A DNA stretch of 64,000 nt, taken from contig NC_089182.1 of assembly GCF_947507565.1 (NCBI RefSeq), positions 1,612,001-1,676,000 on the forward strand. Direction: 5' to 3'. The translations under genes were made by a program, and so were the position numbers. Every line of letters begins with the position of its first letter. Position 1 is the first letter of the stretch. This document shows positions 34,280-46,084 of the stretch, piece after piece. The DNA is from Oscarella lobularis (Eukaryota; Porifera; Homoscleromorpha; Homosclerophorida; Oscarellidae). The notes beneath the pieces were generated by a model, which did not search any database, had not been told where the DNA came from, and saw only the letters and a program-made list of their open reading frames with translations.

Positions 34280-36937
34280 CTATTCCGTTTCGGTGTTGAC
34301 CTTAGATCCGCTGCCACCTGATTTGTTTGCCGCTGTTGCAGAGAATTTTGAAACGTACTCTCTTGTGTTTCTTTCCGGTTGAAACAAAACAGTAAAGACT
34401 TTCTGCCCGAAGAAACACCCCAAGGCGACTAACGCTGTAAAGTTCACCGACAAGATAATAAGGACCGAGAGAAAATCAGAGCGGACGTCCCTAATGCCAA
34501 TTCCTATTGCTACAAAAGTGAGCCAGGTAAGTAGCTCAGAAAAGGCAGCCAAATTTATGAAGAGTTTCTCGTTAAAGCCTTTAGGAATATCTCGCATCCT
34601 GTTAACGAGCACAATGCAGGAAATTATAAGTGACATGATGTAGAGCACAGAGGGAACGAGGCCGTAGCTGTATAGATGACGGCAGGCAAGTGTGACATCT
34701 TCGTTCTCTTCTTTAATGACGAGAGCGGCTTTCGGAGCTGCAATCGCCAGCCAGAAACTGTTGATGATACAAGCTCCTAGTATAATTGCACCAGCGAGCA
34801 AAATCTGACTTCCCTGACCAAGGCACGGTAGTTGTTGACTCATGTTTGTTTTGCTTTTGAAAATTCGCACAATTCGATTCGTTTTAATTAAAAGAGCACC
34901 GAAAATCATTGATGGGAAGACCGTCACAAAATATCGCTGAACTCCGCACAGAGAGTCGGTTGGCTTGCCTATGAAAACGAATGTCAATAGATGAGACAAC
35001 ATGATTCCTGCCAACATGACGATAGTCAATTCCCTGCTATTTGCCTTGACGATAGGGGTATTCCAAAACCTGAGAAAAACGACCAGGGTTGTAGAGACGA
35101 GGGCTATACCAGTCAGTGCTATTACAACACTGAAGATTGCCAAAGGGTCACTCCATCTGAGGTAATTGACCTTTAGCACTTGGCATCCTGTGCGAGAGTC
35201 GTCTGAGGTTTGGTTACCCGGGCAACGCTGGCATTCTCCAAAAGGATTCTTCTTGGTGTTAAGAAAATAATGGTTGTGGCATCGTCCTACGCAATCCCAG
35301 CACTTCGTCGAAAGCCTGCCGGAAACCGTTGAAGGATCCAAATTCAGTGGTACTCTCCTACTTCCCAGATTACATGGTAGACTGCAGCGAGAAACTGGCA
35401 CTGAATCGCCTATCCACATTATATCTTTAAACACTGTTAGATTCTCTTCATCCCATCCTCCCACTACATCAATATAAGGTTCTTGATTTGGTTTCGTTTT
35501 GAGGTTGACTATGTCGTACTGGGCACCTACGTAATCCCCATTTGGGTTGAAAGAAAAGTCCCCTCCTGTAATCGAAGGAAATGTGATGTTCAGCAGAATA
35601 GCGGAGTAGTTCTTCCTGCACTCTTCTATATCAGTTTTACAGAACTCGACTTGACGGCGGAAGCAAACTGGGTTCACTTCATTATTGCAGGAAGCAAGAA
35701 AGTAGGCATGGAGTGAGTAAGCAAATACGTCGACAGCATCTACCGCCTTGGACACTTTAGTTGCAAAGGTCTTCCCTTTAAATGTCTTGTTACCGCATGT
35801 CCCGTCAGCAAGCTTGCATTGCAGTTTTTTTTCGAAATAAGTTTCCAACCAAGGGTTTTCTCCAGTACTGTTTGTAAATCTAAGATTTTCCATGTGCTTC
35901 ACGAATAGTGGAAGAGTGGTTACTTTAGGAGTGACTGACAAGGACCCAAGAGCCGTCGGTGTGGTGTCAACGGCACCGTCTGCTGTTAGAAACTGAAATG
36001 TTTCTATATCTGCGCCCCACGCGTCGCATCCGATGAAAGTGAAATTCCGACTCCTTAGTGAAGGTGTCTCGTGAATCACCCGAATAACTGTACGAGCAAG
36101 ATCCTGTTGGGCGAATATAACGAGCACGCTTCCGTTTTGGAAAGCTCGCTTCCGATCGCGTAGACTATTAGTAACATTGACTCTTTGAAGGTCTGCCAAA
36201 GCGTTTTCGACAGTGCTATAGGATGCTTGAATTTCTAATCCCACTTTGAAACCAAATTCAATGTCCAGTTTCTGTGTCTCCTTCTCCAGCGCTCTGAATC
36301 CCGCAGAACCATAGGCATCAGTCGAGTATATACCGTGCACGTAAGTCCACTTGTATTTTTTAATGAGAGCTGCTATAGCTCTTGCTTGAAACGAATCTGA
36401 AGGAATTGTCCTAAAAAAGAGCGGATATCTATCAGAGTTACTCAGATCAGGACTAGTCGAAGCGTAGCTGATCATAGGCACAAAAAATAGGTTGACGAAA
36501 TCATTGACTCGGATGGAATTTCCAGAATAAACTGGTCCAACAATTCCCATCATACCTCTTTCCACATCGTTATAGACAAATTCGAGAGACTGCCGTAAAG
36601 CATACTCCGGTGCAGAGCACGTGTCACGAATTTCGTAGCCTATGACAATGCCGGGTAGTACTGTTGGGTCGGTATTGATACGGTTAATAGCGAACGCCAT
36701 TGCTTCCGCATACTCGACACTCGATAACCTCATGTTCTCAAGCGTCTCTAAGCATTTTTTCTGACGATAGGTGTAGATGGGAGTGAGACCGCCGAAAACG
36801 ATATCAGCTTTCGTACAGTTACGAGTAGAAGAAATGTCGGCTGGCTTGTAGCACGGAGCCCGGAAGATATCAGCGGTGCTTTCCGTCGTGTGCATCATAG
36901 CGGCACTGAAGAGACTGACTAAGCTGACGAGAAGCAT
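34280..36937 (-). CDS. Class C GPCR, metabotropic-glutamate-receptor-like (copy 2)
   Basis: Intact intronless paralogue of 885 residues, nearly identical to copy 1. Differences cluster in the ligand domain: ERGSPLMG becomes ERGMMG, D-L-V becomes D-F-V, ETPSLRS replaces KTPSLRS, DTTPTALGSLSVTP replaces DTTLTALGSLSVNP, and C-D-K becomes C-H-N in the cysteine-rich domain. The seven-helix region is unchanged as far as I can see. The pattern suits early divergence of ligand sensing, but relaxed selection after duplication is equally possible. Its upstream region differs from copy 1 because the TIR element was inserted about 60 bp before the start. Confidence 0.95.
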   Translation of the reverse strand: MLLVSLVSLFSAAMMHTTESTADIFRAPCYKPADISSTRNCTKADIVFGGLTPIYTYRQKKCLETLENMRLSSVEYAEAMAFAINRINTDPTVLPGIVIGYEIRDTCSAPEYALRQSLEFVYNDVERGMMGIVGPVYSGNSIRVNDFVNLFFVPMISYASTSPDLSNSDRYPLFFRTIPSDSFQARAIAALIKKYKWTYVHGIYSTDAYGSAGFRALEKETQKLDIEFGFKVGLEIQASYSTVENALADLQRVNVTNSLRDRKRAFQNGSVLVIFAQQDLARTVIRVIHETPSLRSRNFTFIGCDAWGADIETFQFLTADGAVDTTPTALGSLSVTPKVTTLPLFVKHMENLRFTNSTGENPWLETYFEKKLQCKLADGTCGNKTFKGKTFATKVSKAVDAVDVFAYSLHAYFLASCNNEVNPVCFRRQVEFCKTDIEECRKNYSAILLNITFPSITGGDFSFNPNGDYVGAQYDIVNLKTKPNQEPYIDVVGGWDEENLTVFKDIMWIGDSVPVSRCSLPCNLGSRRVPLNLDPSTVSGRLSTKCWDCVGRCHNHYFLNTKKNPFGECQRCPGNQTSDDSRTGCQVLKVNYLRWSDPLAIFSVVIALTGIALVSTTLVVFLRFWNTPIVKANSRELTIVMLAGIMLSHLLTFVFIGKPTDSLCGVQRYFVTVFPSMIFGALLIKTNRIVRIFKSKTNMSQQLPCLGQGSQILLAGAIILGACIINSFWLAIAAPKAALVIKEENEDVTLACRHLYSYGLVPSVLYIMSLIISCIVLVNRMRDIPKGFNEKLFINLAAFSELLTWLTFVAIGIGIRDVRSDFLSVLIILSVNFTALVALGCFFGQKVFTVLFQPERNTREYVSKFSATAANKSGGSGSKVNTETE

Positions 36938-36999
36938 TGGAGACTAGATGGAATATGGGGAGAGTAAACCATAGATGAGTAAACACGAGCGATACCCGT

Positions 37000-37592
37000 G
37001 GGCAGAGCCCTAAATAAATCAGAGCTGCGACGAGCTCACGCACGCTAAGTGGTCACGTGGGTTTTTGAACGCCATTTTGTATCCAGATTTCACACTACGC
37101 GAAGGGGTACTACATACTGTATAGCGTCCATCCCTTACAAGAACTAAAAAACACATAAAGTGCAACAGAAAAAGACGTTGCACTTCATGGAGGCGTAAAA
37201 GTAGACAGACCACGCCCCACTACCATAGGAATCTGCGAACGCTGTAAAAATGCTCTTTTCTCACCCTAATTCAGACTTATACAATGCTTTGAGCTCGTAA
37301 ATCTCAGAAGTAGACCTCTTTCGGGCTTTGGGTCTACGCGGGCGGCGCTTCCGGAGTTTCGCGATTCATTCGCCTACCTCTGATAGGCGTTTCGCGGCAA
37401 CTTAGCTACCTAAAACCTTTTGTGCGCTTAGCTACAGCACCCTGGTGCAAAACTCTAAGAAATTCGAGACCGTTTTTCGTGCAGTCTTCAACTCTTGACT
37501 GCGGAGAGTCCTAGGTTGGATACAAAATGGCGTCCATGAAATCACGTGATTAATTACCGTGTCGCAGCTCTGATTTATTTAGGGCTCTGCCC
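37000..37592. mobile_element. 593-bp MITE with perfect 32-bp TIRs
   Basis: The ends 37000-37031 and 37561-37592 (gggcagagccctaaataaat...) are perfect inverted copies, and imperfect complementarity continues further in (gccattttgtatcc / ggatacaaaatggc). There is no coding capacity. It sits in copy 2 of the duplication, between the GPCR start and the copy end, and is missing at the equivalent point of copy 1 (about 31465). A clear target-site duplication is not visible; the flanks are cccgt and gtggg. Confidence 0.85.
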
Positions 37593-37741
37593 GTGGGGAC
37601 TCGATCACGTGCACGACTCTTCGACTAACTGAGAAACTTTTGAGACTAAAAATTGTTAGAAAATTTTATAGATAAACGCTTTTCTGCAGAACACAAATAG
37701 TTGCAGATTTCTGCCGAAGGTATTTTGTTTCAAAACTATTC

Positions 37742-38383
37742 TTCCTTGCAAGGCGAGCTTCAAAGTTTTAATCATTGAGAACTCTCATTACGTTAGGCAG
37801 GAAGACGATGAAATCATTACTGCATGTCTGTACGCAATATATGAAGATTCTTCTAACGAAATTATCATGAAGACTATAGCTGAAATGTCACCTGTAGAGG
37901 ATCATTCTAAGAACTGGAGAAGACGTTCTATTGAAGGATTAGATAACAGACGAATTGAACTGGAAGATTGACTGACAAAAAGTGGCAGTCTGGTGCTGTA
38001 AAGTACGTCAACCGACGAGGTGGTGCGGTCGGATTGCAACATTTGATGACCGGCGGAATAAAACAGATGGAAAATGCAGAGGCGACTGATGGTCGGAATG
38101 ACGTAAAGTTTCCCCTTCACAATTCCTTGATTCCCGTAGATTTTTCCGTAGTTACTTCCCTTGCAGTCGCTCGCTACCCTTGACGCCCCTAGACAATCCT
38201 CAGATACGTATATGTGATGAGGCACTGAGGGTGAATGCAGGAGATTGCAAATAATGGCAAGCATACGGAATATTTCGAATTCACGAGAAAAAGGCGATCT
38301 GGCGGAAACAACAGATTGCAGGAACACATGTTCGGTACACAGCAACGATTTCGCTACAGTGAAACACGGAAAGAAGACGGAAA
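37742..38383. other. Unassigned stretch with one open plus-strand frame
   Basis: A plus-strand frame from about 37751 to the TGA at 37969-37971 is open for some 70 codons (SFKVLIIENSHYVRQEDDE, later AEMSPVEDHSKNW). It has coding-like composition but no start of its own and no similarity I recognise. It may be a lost neighbour's last exon beyond the duplication breakpoint. The rest holds nothing clear. Confidence 0.3.
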
Positions 38384-39970
38384 TTAAACAAAAAACCTAG
38401 AGAAGTATTGGAACGTATCCCACCTACGGTTCCGTAGAAGACCTTTGCAGGATTCTCTCGGCATGAAATTGAGACTAGTAACTACGTTAATCCCGTTGAC
38501 ATTTTGAAGGACGTCAGATGATATTAAATTAGCACTACCCGTTGTAGACCACGTTATCTTTGGAGCCGGTACTCCCGTCGTCGAGCAAGAGAACATAGCT
38601 GAATCCGATTGATTGCGCGTAAGAGACGCTGGATCATTAGTTACCGTAGGAGAAACTACAAGTTGTAGAAATTTCGAAATAGAAACAAAGTAAATACCCA
38701 AACTGTATCATTTTTCGCTTGCCCAAAAATGTCCTCGGCTTTCGATCTCGACTTGATACGTTTCGCCGTTGCCAAGTGACAGCAGCACGGGCCATTGTAG
38801 AACCGACGGCCGAAGAAAAAAATCGCTATCGATCATCGACCAGCCGTCGATTTCCCTTTTTCGCAGCCACACGCGAAACGACGCCACGCCGACATCGTTC
38901 GAGGAGGTAACTCCGGAAAACGAGGGCGGCCATGCACTCGGAAGTGTCATACGTCGGTCGCGAAACGTCGACTCGATACAAAAGCCACGAATTCTTTTTG
39001 ATGTACGTGTTGAAAAAGTGATCGGGCTTCCATGCACTCGACGAAGACAGAGTCACGTTCGTCGTCTTTCGTCAACCACACGCCGTCGACGGCCGACCGA
39101 AAGGATCTCGGAGTCTTTTGCGACGTCGACGCGCGAATTGTCGTCGGCGAGAACGAGCGTACGCGCGACGGTTGTCGTCCCGTTCGCCGCCATCTCGTTC
39201 ATCTCAATCATGAGAAGCGTGTACGGTGGATTGTACTAAGAAAACGAAATGGGCGTCGGAACGGGCTGCTCGCGCGTCGCGTGCTGAAGAACGTGACCGC
39301 GCGCCGGATAAACGGCCTTGACGGCGAACCGCTGATCGGTTCGAGTGAATAAACGGCCCAGTTGTAGGTGAGGGTGCATGACGTTAGGCAAGTCTAGCCG
39401 TTCCAGTAGACGTCGAAGCCACCGCGACTGTGGCCCGAACATTGGGACTGACGTCGAAGATGGCTGCGCTTCGACCCAGCTTGGCGATTTGGTTGCAGTT
39501 GCCATTCCAAATTGAAAGCGGCTTTCGGAAGTTGAATGGCACTTTAGATTGATCTGCAGATGGTAGAGATACTCCACTATAAGAAAAATAAAAAATATAT
39601 ATTCTTTACTGTAATCGTAGGTTCGTTCAACTTTTCGTCGCTGAAGGGGCCCGAGCCTACTTTCGTTGAAGCGGAGACTCTAATTCCGTACAGTACTCCG
39701 TATATTTCTGTAACTGCGTCAGCAAGTGATTAGTCGCATTTGGCATTATATTGGTGATGGTCCTAGATGGACCAAACGACGACTCGCCTGCCCGAACTCT
39801 ATACTCAATGGTGTAGGAAGTAATAATCCCATTTCGCTTTTCAAATTCAACAGGCAGCCAAGAAACGAGAATCGATTGCGAGCTCATTGCTGAGACTGCG
39901 ACATTATAGTAGGAGGACCGTCCGGTTCTATAAGAGAAAAGCTGCCTGAAGCGTTGAAAGAACAAACACG
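38384..39970 (-). pseudogene. Ig/fibronectin-III receptor fragment, probably decayed
   Basis: Recognisable pieces on the minus strand, N- to C-terminal: an FN3 domain near 39930-39690 (SSQSILVSWLPVEFEKRNGI, ITSYTIEYRV, LQKYTEYC); a poorer middle stretch to 38710 (FWASEK at the end); and an Ig domain near 38650-38450 (SDSAMFSCSTTGVPAPKITW). Signs of decay: the FN3 linker DGPP sits in a different frame from the strand that follows, and the Ig domain loses the expected YxC end. No signal peptide, transmembrane helix or intracellular part was found. Undetected introns could explain some of the breaks. Confidence 0.5.
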
Positions 39971-40394
39971 AAGAATCTCACCAGCTTGGGCTGTTTGCAC
40001 AACACTTCCCCTCTCCGATTCCATTCACTGCCTCGATCAGCCCTTCATACGACTGAAGATCTTCGACAGCCGTTCTAACGCTGTCTTTTCTGATTCCGAG
40101 AAGATTCGTTCGGTCGTTCTGTTTATCCGGGACAAACACGAAGTCGTTGGCAACAGTGCGCAACCGAAATGTCGGTCGAAAATGCGTTTTGCTGTACCCG
40201 AGCTCGATTTGGAGCGACATTTCTTAACGAAATGCGACTTTTTCAATGCCCATCTCAATACATAGATCATTGCCTTCGACTCGTAAGCGCAGATCGCGAA
40301 TGGCTGACTGTTGGACTGAAGAACGAGCTGCTTTTAATATTTTTTCAGGCCTACATTCCGCAAAACGGTCTTTCTCGTCTTTCGGCAGCCAATC

Positions 40395-43300
40395 ATGAGC
40401 GAGAAGCGTCTCCACCAATCAAAAATGTCCATAGACGAATATATATGTGGTAACCTAAAATTTAATATTGAATTGTTTGCACAGGAATCGGAGAAGGATT
40501 CTGATATTAATGCACAAAATGAAGTGGGTATGACGTCACTAATGTTGGCTTCTCAAGACGGAAATCAAGACAAAGTGAAAATGTTGATAAAACGAGGCGC
40601 TAGTGTCGACGTCAATGACAAAGAGAAAAAGACAGCAATCCATTGGGCGGCTACTCACAAAGTCACTCAATTGCAAATTAGAATATTAATAATGCTTGAT
40701 GTTAATATTACTAGAATGGAATAAAATGCGTCAAATTGCTTTTGGACCATTCCAAAATTTTGCTTCAATCGCAGGACATTTTTCAACAGAGCATCACTCA
40801 CATAGCTGCAATTCACGTATGCAATGTACTTTACGTATTTGTTTATTCTAATCGTATTTGTTGGTTGGAAAAGGGGCACGTTTCTATATTGCAACATGTG
40901 GCAAAGAAAGGCTGTTCTCTCACCGCTCGTGACGTAATTGGATGCTGTGCTTTACATTGGGCATCATTCATGAATCAGGCATTTATTACTACATTAACTT
41001 TTATATACCATATATTCTAGTAATTAATTTAGGTTGACTGTGTCCGCTTTCTTCTCTCGCAAAAGTATGGAGATTCTGGGCTAAATTGCAAAGACAAAAG
41101 TGGCGCGTTGCCAATTCATTATGCAGCTGTGCGAGGCAATAGCAACATTGTCACCATGTTGACAGAGAAGGTACATAAGAAAAGGAGTTCAATGAAAATG
41201 TTTAATTTTTGGCTATTTAGATAAATCAGCTTCATGAAGTTGATGCCAATGGATTTTCCCCGTTGGCTTGGGCGCTTTTTAGTGAATCTGTCGAGTCGGT
41301 GGAAATGATGATTACACTTGGAGCCAATGTTTCTTTTCAGGATAGCAAAGTACAATAATGCGTTATTACTTCAACAAAATGTTAATTATTTGAAAGGGAC
41401 GTGCCATTCTTCATCTTGCTGCTCAACTTGGCTTATCTCCAGTGTGCCAAGTCCTCACTTCTCACGGAGCAAATGTAAATAAATATTCATAGATTCATTA
41501 CGCAGTCTTTGCATACAATTCAATTAGATTCACGCGGCTGATAAAAGCCAATCAATTCCACTTCTTCTTGCCTCCAAACACGGTCACGCACATACAACTG
41601 ACTATCTAATACAATGTGGTTCAAGTACAATAGCAACTGATGACAAGCACAGGTTTCTAAATTGGAGAGTCGCGTTTGAAGACTCCTTTTTTTAAACATA
41701 AGCAATTAGAACGGCTGTCCACTTGGCTGCCAGATCTGGGCATGCCGACGTGGTAAAGCTTCTTCTCGATAGTGGAGCTGAGCGAGACGCAAGTGATATT
41801 AATTCAGCCAGGTAACTGAAAAGGAGGGAAAAAATAAAAAAGAAATGCGGTACAAGTTCTGCTTCTATAATTAGAGCAATTCAACTAGCAGCTGAGTCGG
41901 GACGAACAGAAGTCATTCGCCTCTTACTCCAGTAACGTTATAAGATCTCATGCATCAGTATAATCTTATTGACTTACTTCAGACGTGGCGCTGATGCTCA
42001 TGTAATTGGGCCTGATGGCCGCAACTTGCTACACAAGGCAGCAGCAAACGGCTTCACGGAAAGTTGTCGCATTTTAGTCGCAGCCGGTGTCTCAGTTAAC
42101 GCAGTAGACAAATCAATGAAGAGGCATGCACGCACCGAGAATAGCAACATACACTCAGGAAATAGAAAACTATTTAGATTGACTCCCTTTGATTTGGCTC
42201 TCATGGGAAAGCACAAGTCCTGCGTTGATTTTCTGACGTCATGCGGGGGTCACACGACGGGACATTTTTACCGATCGGCCTCATTGATACAAGCCTGGTG
42301 GAAATTCAAACGCTCTGAAGTAAAATACGGGTAGACGAAATGTTTTATATGATGTATTAGCCGTTGCTTACGTGTAGCACAGAGAAGGTATTGCTAGGGA
42401 ACATGCTACACTAGTGCTTCAGTGTTCCGCAAGGCAATTGTTAGCGAGAGTGCACGCTAGACGAATGAAAGATTTGCAGGTACTGCAGTATATGATATAA
42501 GAGACTTCATATTTCACTTCAGATTCATTATAGAAGCGCGTTGAAAATCGAGCTGCCTGCGTTATACAGAAGCACTGGAAAGCGTACATTGCCCAGAAAA
42601 GGCGATATGAAGCCAGCTATGCCATGCTCAAAGCAAAACTAGCCAAGTAATAATATCAATAAAAATTATTACTTTGGCTAAATTTCTGATGTAAAGGGAA
42701 CGAGAAAAAGCGTTGGTTGCATTGAAACTTATACGAGAGCAGGAACACTCTAGCGTGGTGCCTCCTATTAATATTCCTTCCGCTTATTATCCAAAGAGGT
42801 GTGTTGAGTGTTAATGAAGATTGATGATCCTATTTAAACCGAAATCATGTTCTAGACGATTAGTTATAGCGCCATCGCCTCCCATGAGAAACGCTTCCGA
42901 TGAGTCTCAAGTAGTCGAAGGGGCCAAGTGTCCTCCTATTGTGGAAGAAGAAAAGAAGGAAACGGCGAAGGTGGAAGAAGTAGAGGAGACGCCGCCGCCA
43001 CCGCCGTCTCCACGAAAGGAAGTCAAATTGCCAGAAATCGAAAGTTCTCAGACGTTTTTTCTATCAAAATCGAAAAAATCCAATGGGAGAGAACGTGGAA
43101 TCGTCGCCACATTAGAGAAACAAGTTTGACCTCCTAATACTCTATTTATCCGATTTGTTATGCTCTTGATTAGAACTCCACTCTCTTACAAAGTGTCATG
43201 GAAAGGGATCGGGAAATTCAACGCCTCCGCGAAGAAAATCGTCGACTATCAAGCCTCCAACAATTCCAGGTATGGAGAAATTATAGTTATGCACACTCAA

Positions 43301-43818
43301 AATAATGGTTTTTCAGGCAAGAGAATTGGCTGTCATCCGTGAGCGCGTTCAAGTGAAACAAATGACCATTGATCCTTCCCCTCCGCTGACTGGAAGGGCA
43401 ACACAGCTGCATTCAGGAGAAACAAGCGTTAGCAACACGTCCCTGCACTCCTTCGTGGCAGCAAACGCAAAGAGACGACAGCAAGTGGAGCGAAAGAGTC
43501 AGAAAGCAAAGCGGAACGAGAAACAAGAGAGAAAAGAGTCAGAACATAAACTACGCATTGATCAATACAAGGAGCGCTGTGAAGAATTGAGGAGGGTCAT
43601 ACAGGCCATCAAGGAAATGCAAGCCATGCTCAAAAGCCAAGTAGCGGATTTATTAATTGATTAATTAATTAATTAATTAATTAATGTGTTTTTATTAGAA
43701 TGGGAGACAGGCAATGAAGGAGAGTCGCGCTGAATTGAAGGATAAGATCAAAGCGGCTTTAGAAGATGTCATTCGACTTCGATCTGAGATTGATGCACTT
43801 GAAAGTCAGATTAAATAG
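40395..43818 (+). CDS. Inversin-like ankyrin-repeat and IQ-motif protein
   Basis: Ciliary/planar-polarity scaffold by family. A short start (MSEKRLHQSKMSIDEY) is followed by about twelve ankyrin repeats spread over many small exons (40.5-42.25 kb): GMTSLMLASQDGNQDKVKML, KTAIHWAATHK, ALPIHYAAVRGNSNIV, AILHLAAQLGLSPV, AVHLAARSGHADVVKLLLDS, NLLHKAAANGFTES. IQ-type helices come next (SLIQAWWKF; ACVIQKHWKAYIAQKRR). After a proline-rich linker (TPPPPPSPRKE), a long charged coiled coil (ERCEELRRVIQAIKEM; AALEDVIRLRSEIDAL) ends at TAG 43816-43818. Ankyrin array plus IQ motifs is the inversin layout; other ankyrin-IQ proteins remain possible. It converges with MTAP, with 158 bp between stops. Confidence 0.75.
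43661..43684. repeat. (TTAA)n microsatellite in an inversin-like intron
   Basis: Six ttaa units lie just after the exon ending AMLKSQ. Short ttaattaa runs are common in introns throughout the window. Confidence 0.9.
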
Positions 43819-43976
43819 TTGACATCAAACGGTGCAGTACCACCGGTAGTAGCGAATACAAAATTGAAGAAAAAGTTAGTCAGTCAAACGAGAAGAAAAG
43901 AGTGGGAATTATCCCATGACGGCTTGGTCGACAACGTCCTAAATAATTCTTTATTCATAATCCCTTTTTTCTCTAA

Positions 43977-45002
43977 TTAAGATATTACTTTCAAATGCTT
44001 AAGTTTTTGCGTCCAATCCCTGGCCGCAATGACTGGAATAGCTGCGTGTATCAATTTTGCGGCCTTTGTGACGTTGCTTTTGAACATGTCAACAACGTGC
44101 TGAACGGTAACCTAATTACAATCTCAATTAACCCCAATATAAATTATTTTATTGATCTCTCACTCCTTCCTCCTCTTCTTTCCAACTGTCATAGTCGGTT
44201 GGCAAGGCAATGCAGCAATAGCACATGCTAGCCTCTTTAGCGAGCACTACTTCCGGCACGGTTGTCATGCCGATAATATCGGCACCCCAACTTCGAAATA
44301 ATTTCGATTCGGCTCGAGTTGAGAATCGGGGGCCCTCAATTGTAACAGTTGTCGCCTCGATTTTGTAATGATCTATGTTCTCTTTTTGGCACACGTCCAC
44401 GAGAATTTGCCTCGTTTCTAGGCAAAACGGTTCTGCCATGGGCACGTGACAAACGCCTGGATATGCCTCCGTAGAATTGTCAAAAAACGTCTGCCGACGA
44501 CTCGTTGTTCGATCGATGAATTGGGTGGGAAAAACTAGGGTTCCAGGATGCACGTTTTCCCGAAGGGAACCGTGGGCGTTGGTTGCTAGGATGTGAGTAC
44601 ATCCCAATGATTTGAGAGCGTGAATGTTCGCCCGATAGTTAATCCTGGAAGGCATAATCTTGTGACCCTTTGCATGACTAGTAATATGAATTTTTAAATT
44701 AATATTTAGTGGGCGTGGGCGTGTAACCGAGAAAGAAAGACGCAATCGATTCCGCTCACTTTTCCCGTGATAAGTTTATCGGAGGGCTATACAGAGTAAG
44801 TTTGAGATGTGCACTTTTCAAAAAATGAATTTTTTATTACGGGTCCGAAAGGAGTTTCGACGATCATCTCCTTCCTGTCTTCGATTTCGAACACGGAAGC
44901 ATCCTCTACCCCAGATCCACCAATGATTCCAATCTAGAAAGCGATACCCTCCAAAACTGCCTTTTTGTCTGCTCTTTTCTTTACTTTCACAGAAGTGGCC
45001 AT
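43977..45002 (-). CDS. MTAP: S-methyl-5'-thioadenosine phosphorylase
   Basis: Cleaves methylthioadenosine to adenine and methylthioribose-1-phosphate in the methionine salvage pathway (cytosol). ATG at 45002 (MATSVKVKKRADKK). Exons encode IGIIGGSGVEDASVFE, ETPFGPPSDKLITGK, HKIMPSRINYRANIHALK, THILATNAHGSL, QFIDRTTSRRQTFFD, TIEGPRFSTRAES and IIGMTTVPEVVLAKEA. The last exon (about 44105-43977) encodes VTVQHVVDMFKSN and NVTKAAKLIHAAIP, ending KVIS before TAA. GGSG, GPRFSTRAES and GMTTVPE are the phosphate- and purine-site signatures of MTAP. The usual TTACG of MTAP is TNAHG here. It is divergent from the calcyphosine-like gene. Confidence 0.93.
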
Positions 45003-45113
45003 TTCTAGTACGGGCTCTTTGTCTGCGCAAACGGGCTACTCCGCGTTTCTAAGCAACTTGGCTTTGTTCCTCTTTGATATCAATTCTCAACAAAATTCTT
45101 ACAATTCCTCGAG
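45003..45113. promoter_or_regulatory. Probable bidirectional promoter, MTAP / calcyphosine-like
   Basis: Only 111 bp separate the two divergent start codons, so both 5'UTRs and core promoters must lie here or overlap first exons. No TATA box is obvious. Confidence 0.5.
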
Positions 45114-46023
<910 letters not shown>

Positions 46024-46084
46024 TTAAACAATCAATAAATATCACACATTCACACGTGCACGAGCGAATAACCCGGATGTGACT

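Larger units (their letters stand above)
31635..37741. repeat. Tandem duplication, copy 2 (5.5 kb plus an insertion)
   Basis: This is the second copy of 26115-31634. It ends at caaaactattc (37741), the same sequence that ends copy 1. It differs by point changes, a 1-bp intron insertion near 32863, a 6-bp deletion in the GPCR (SPL lost in the ligand domain) and a 593-bp TIR element at 37000-37592. The low divergence points to a recent event. Confidence 0.95.
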
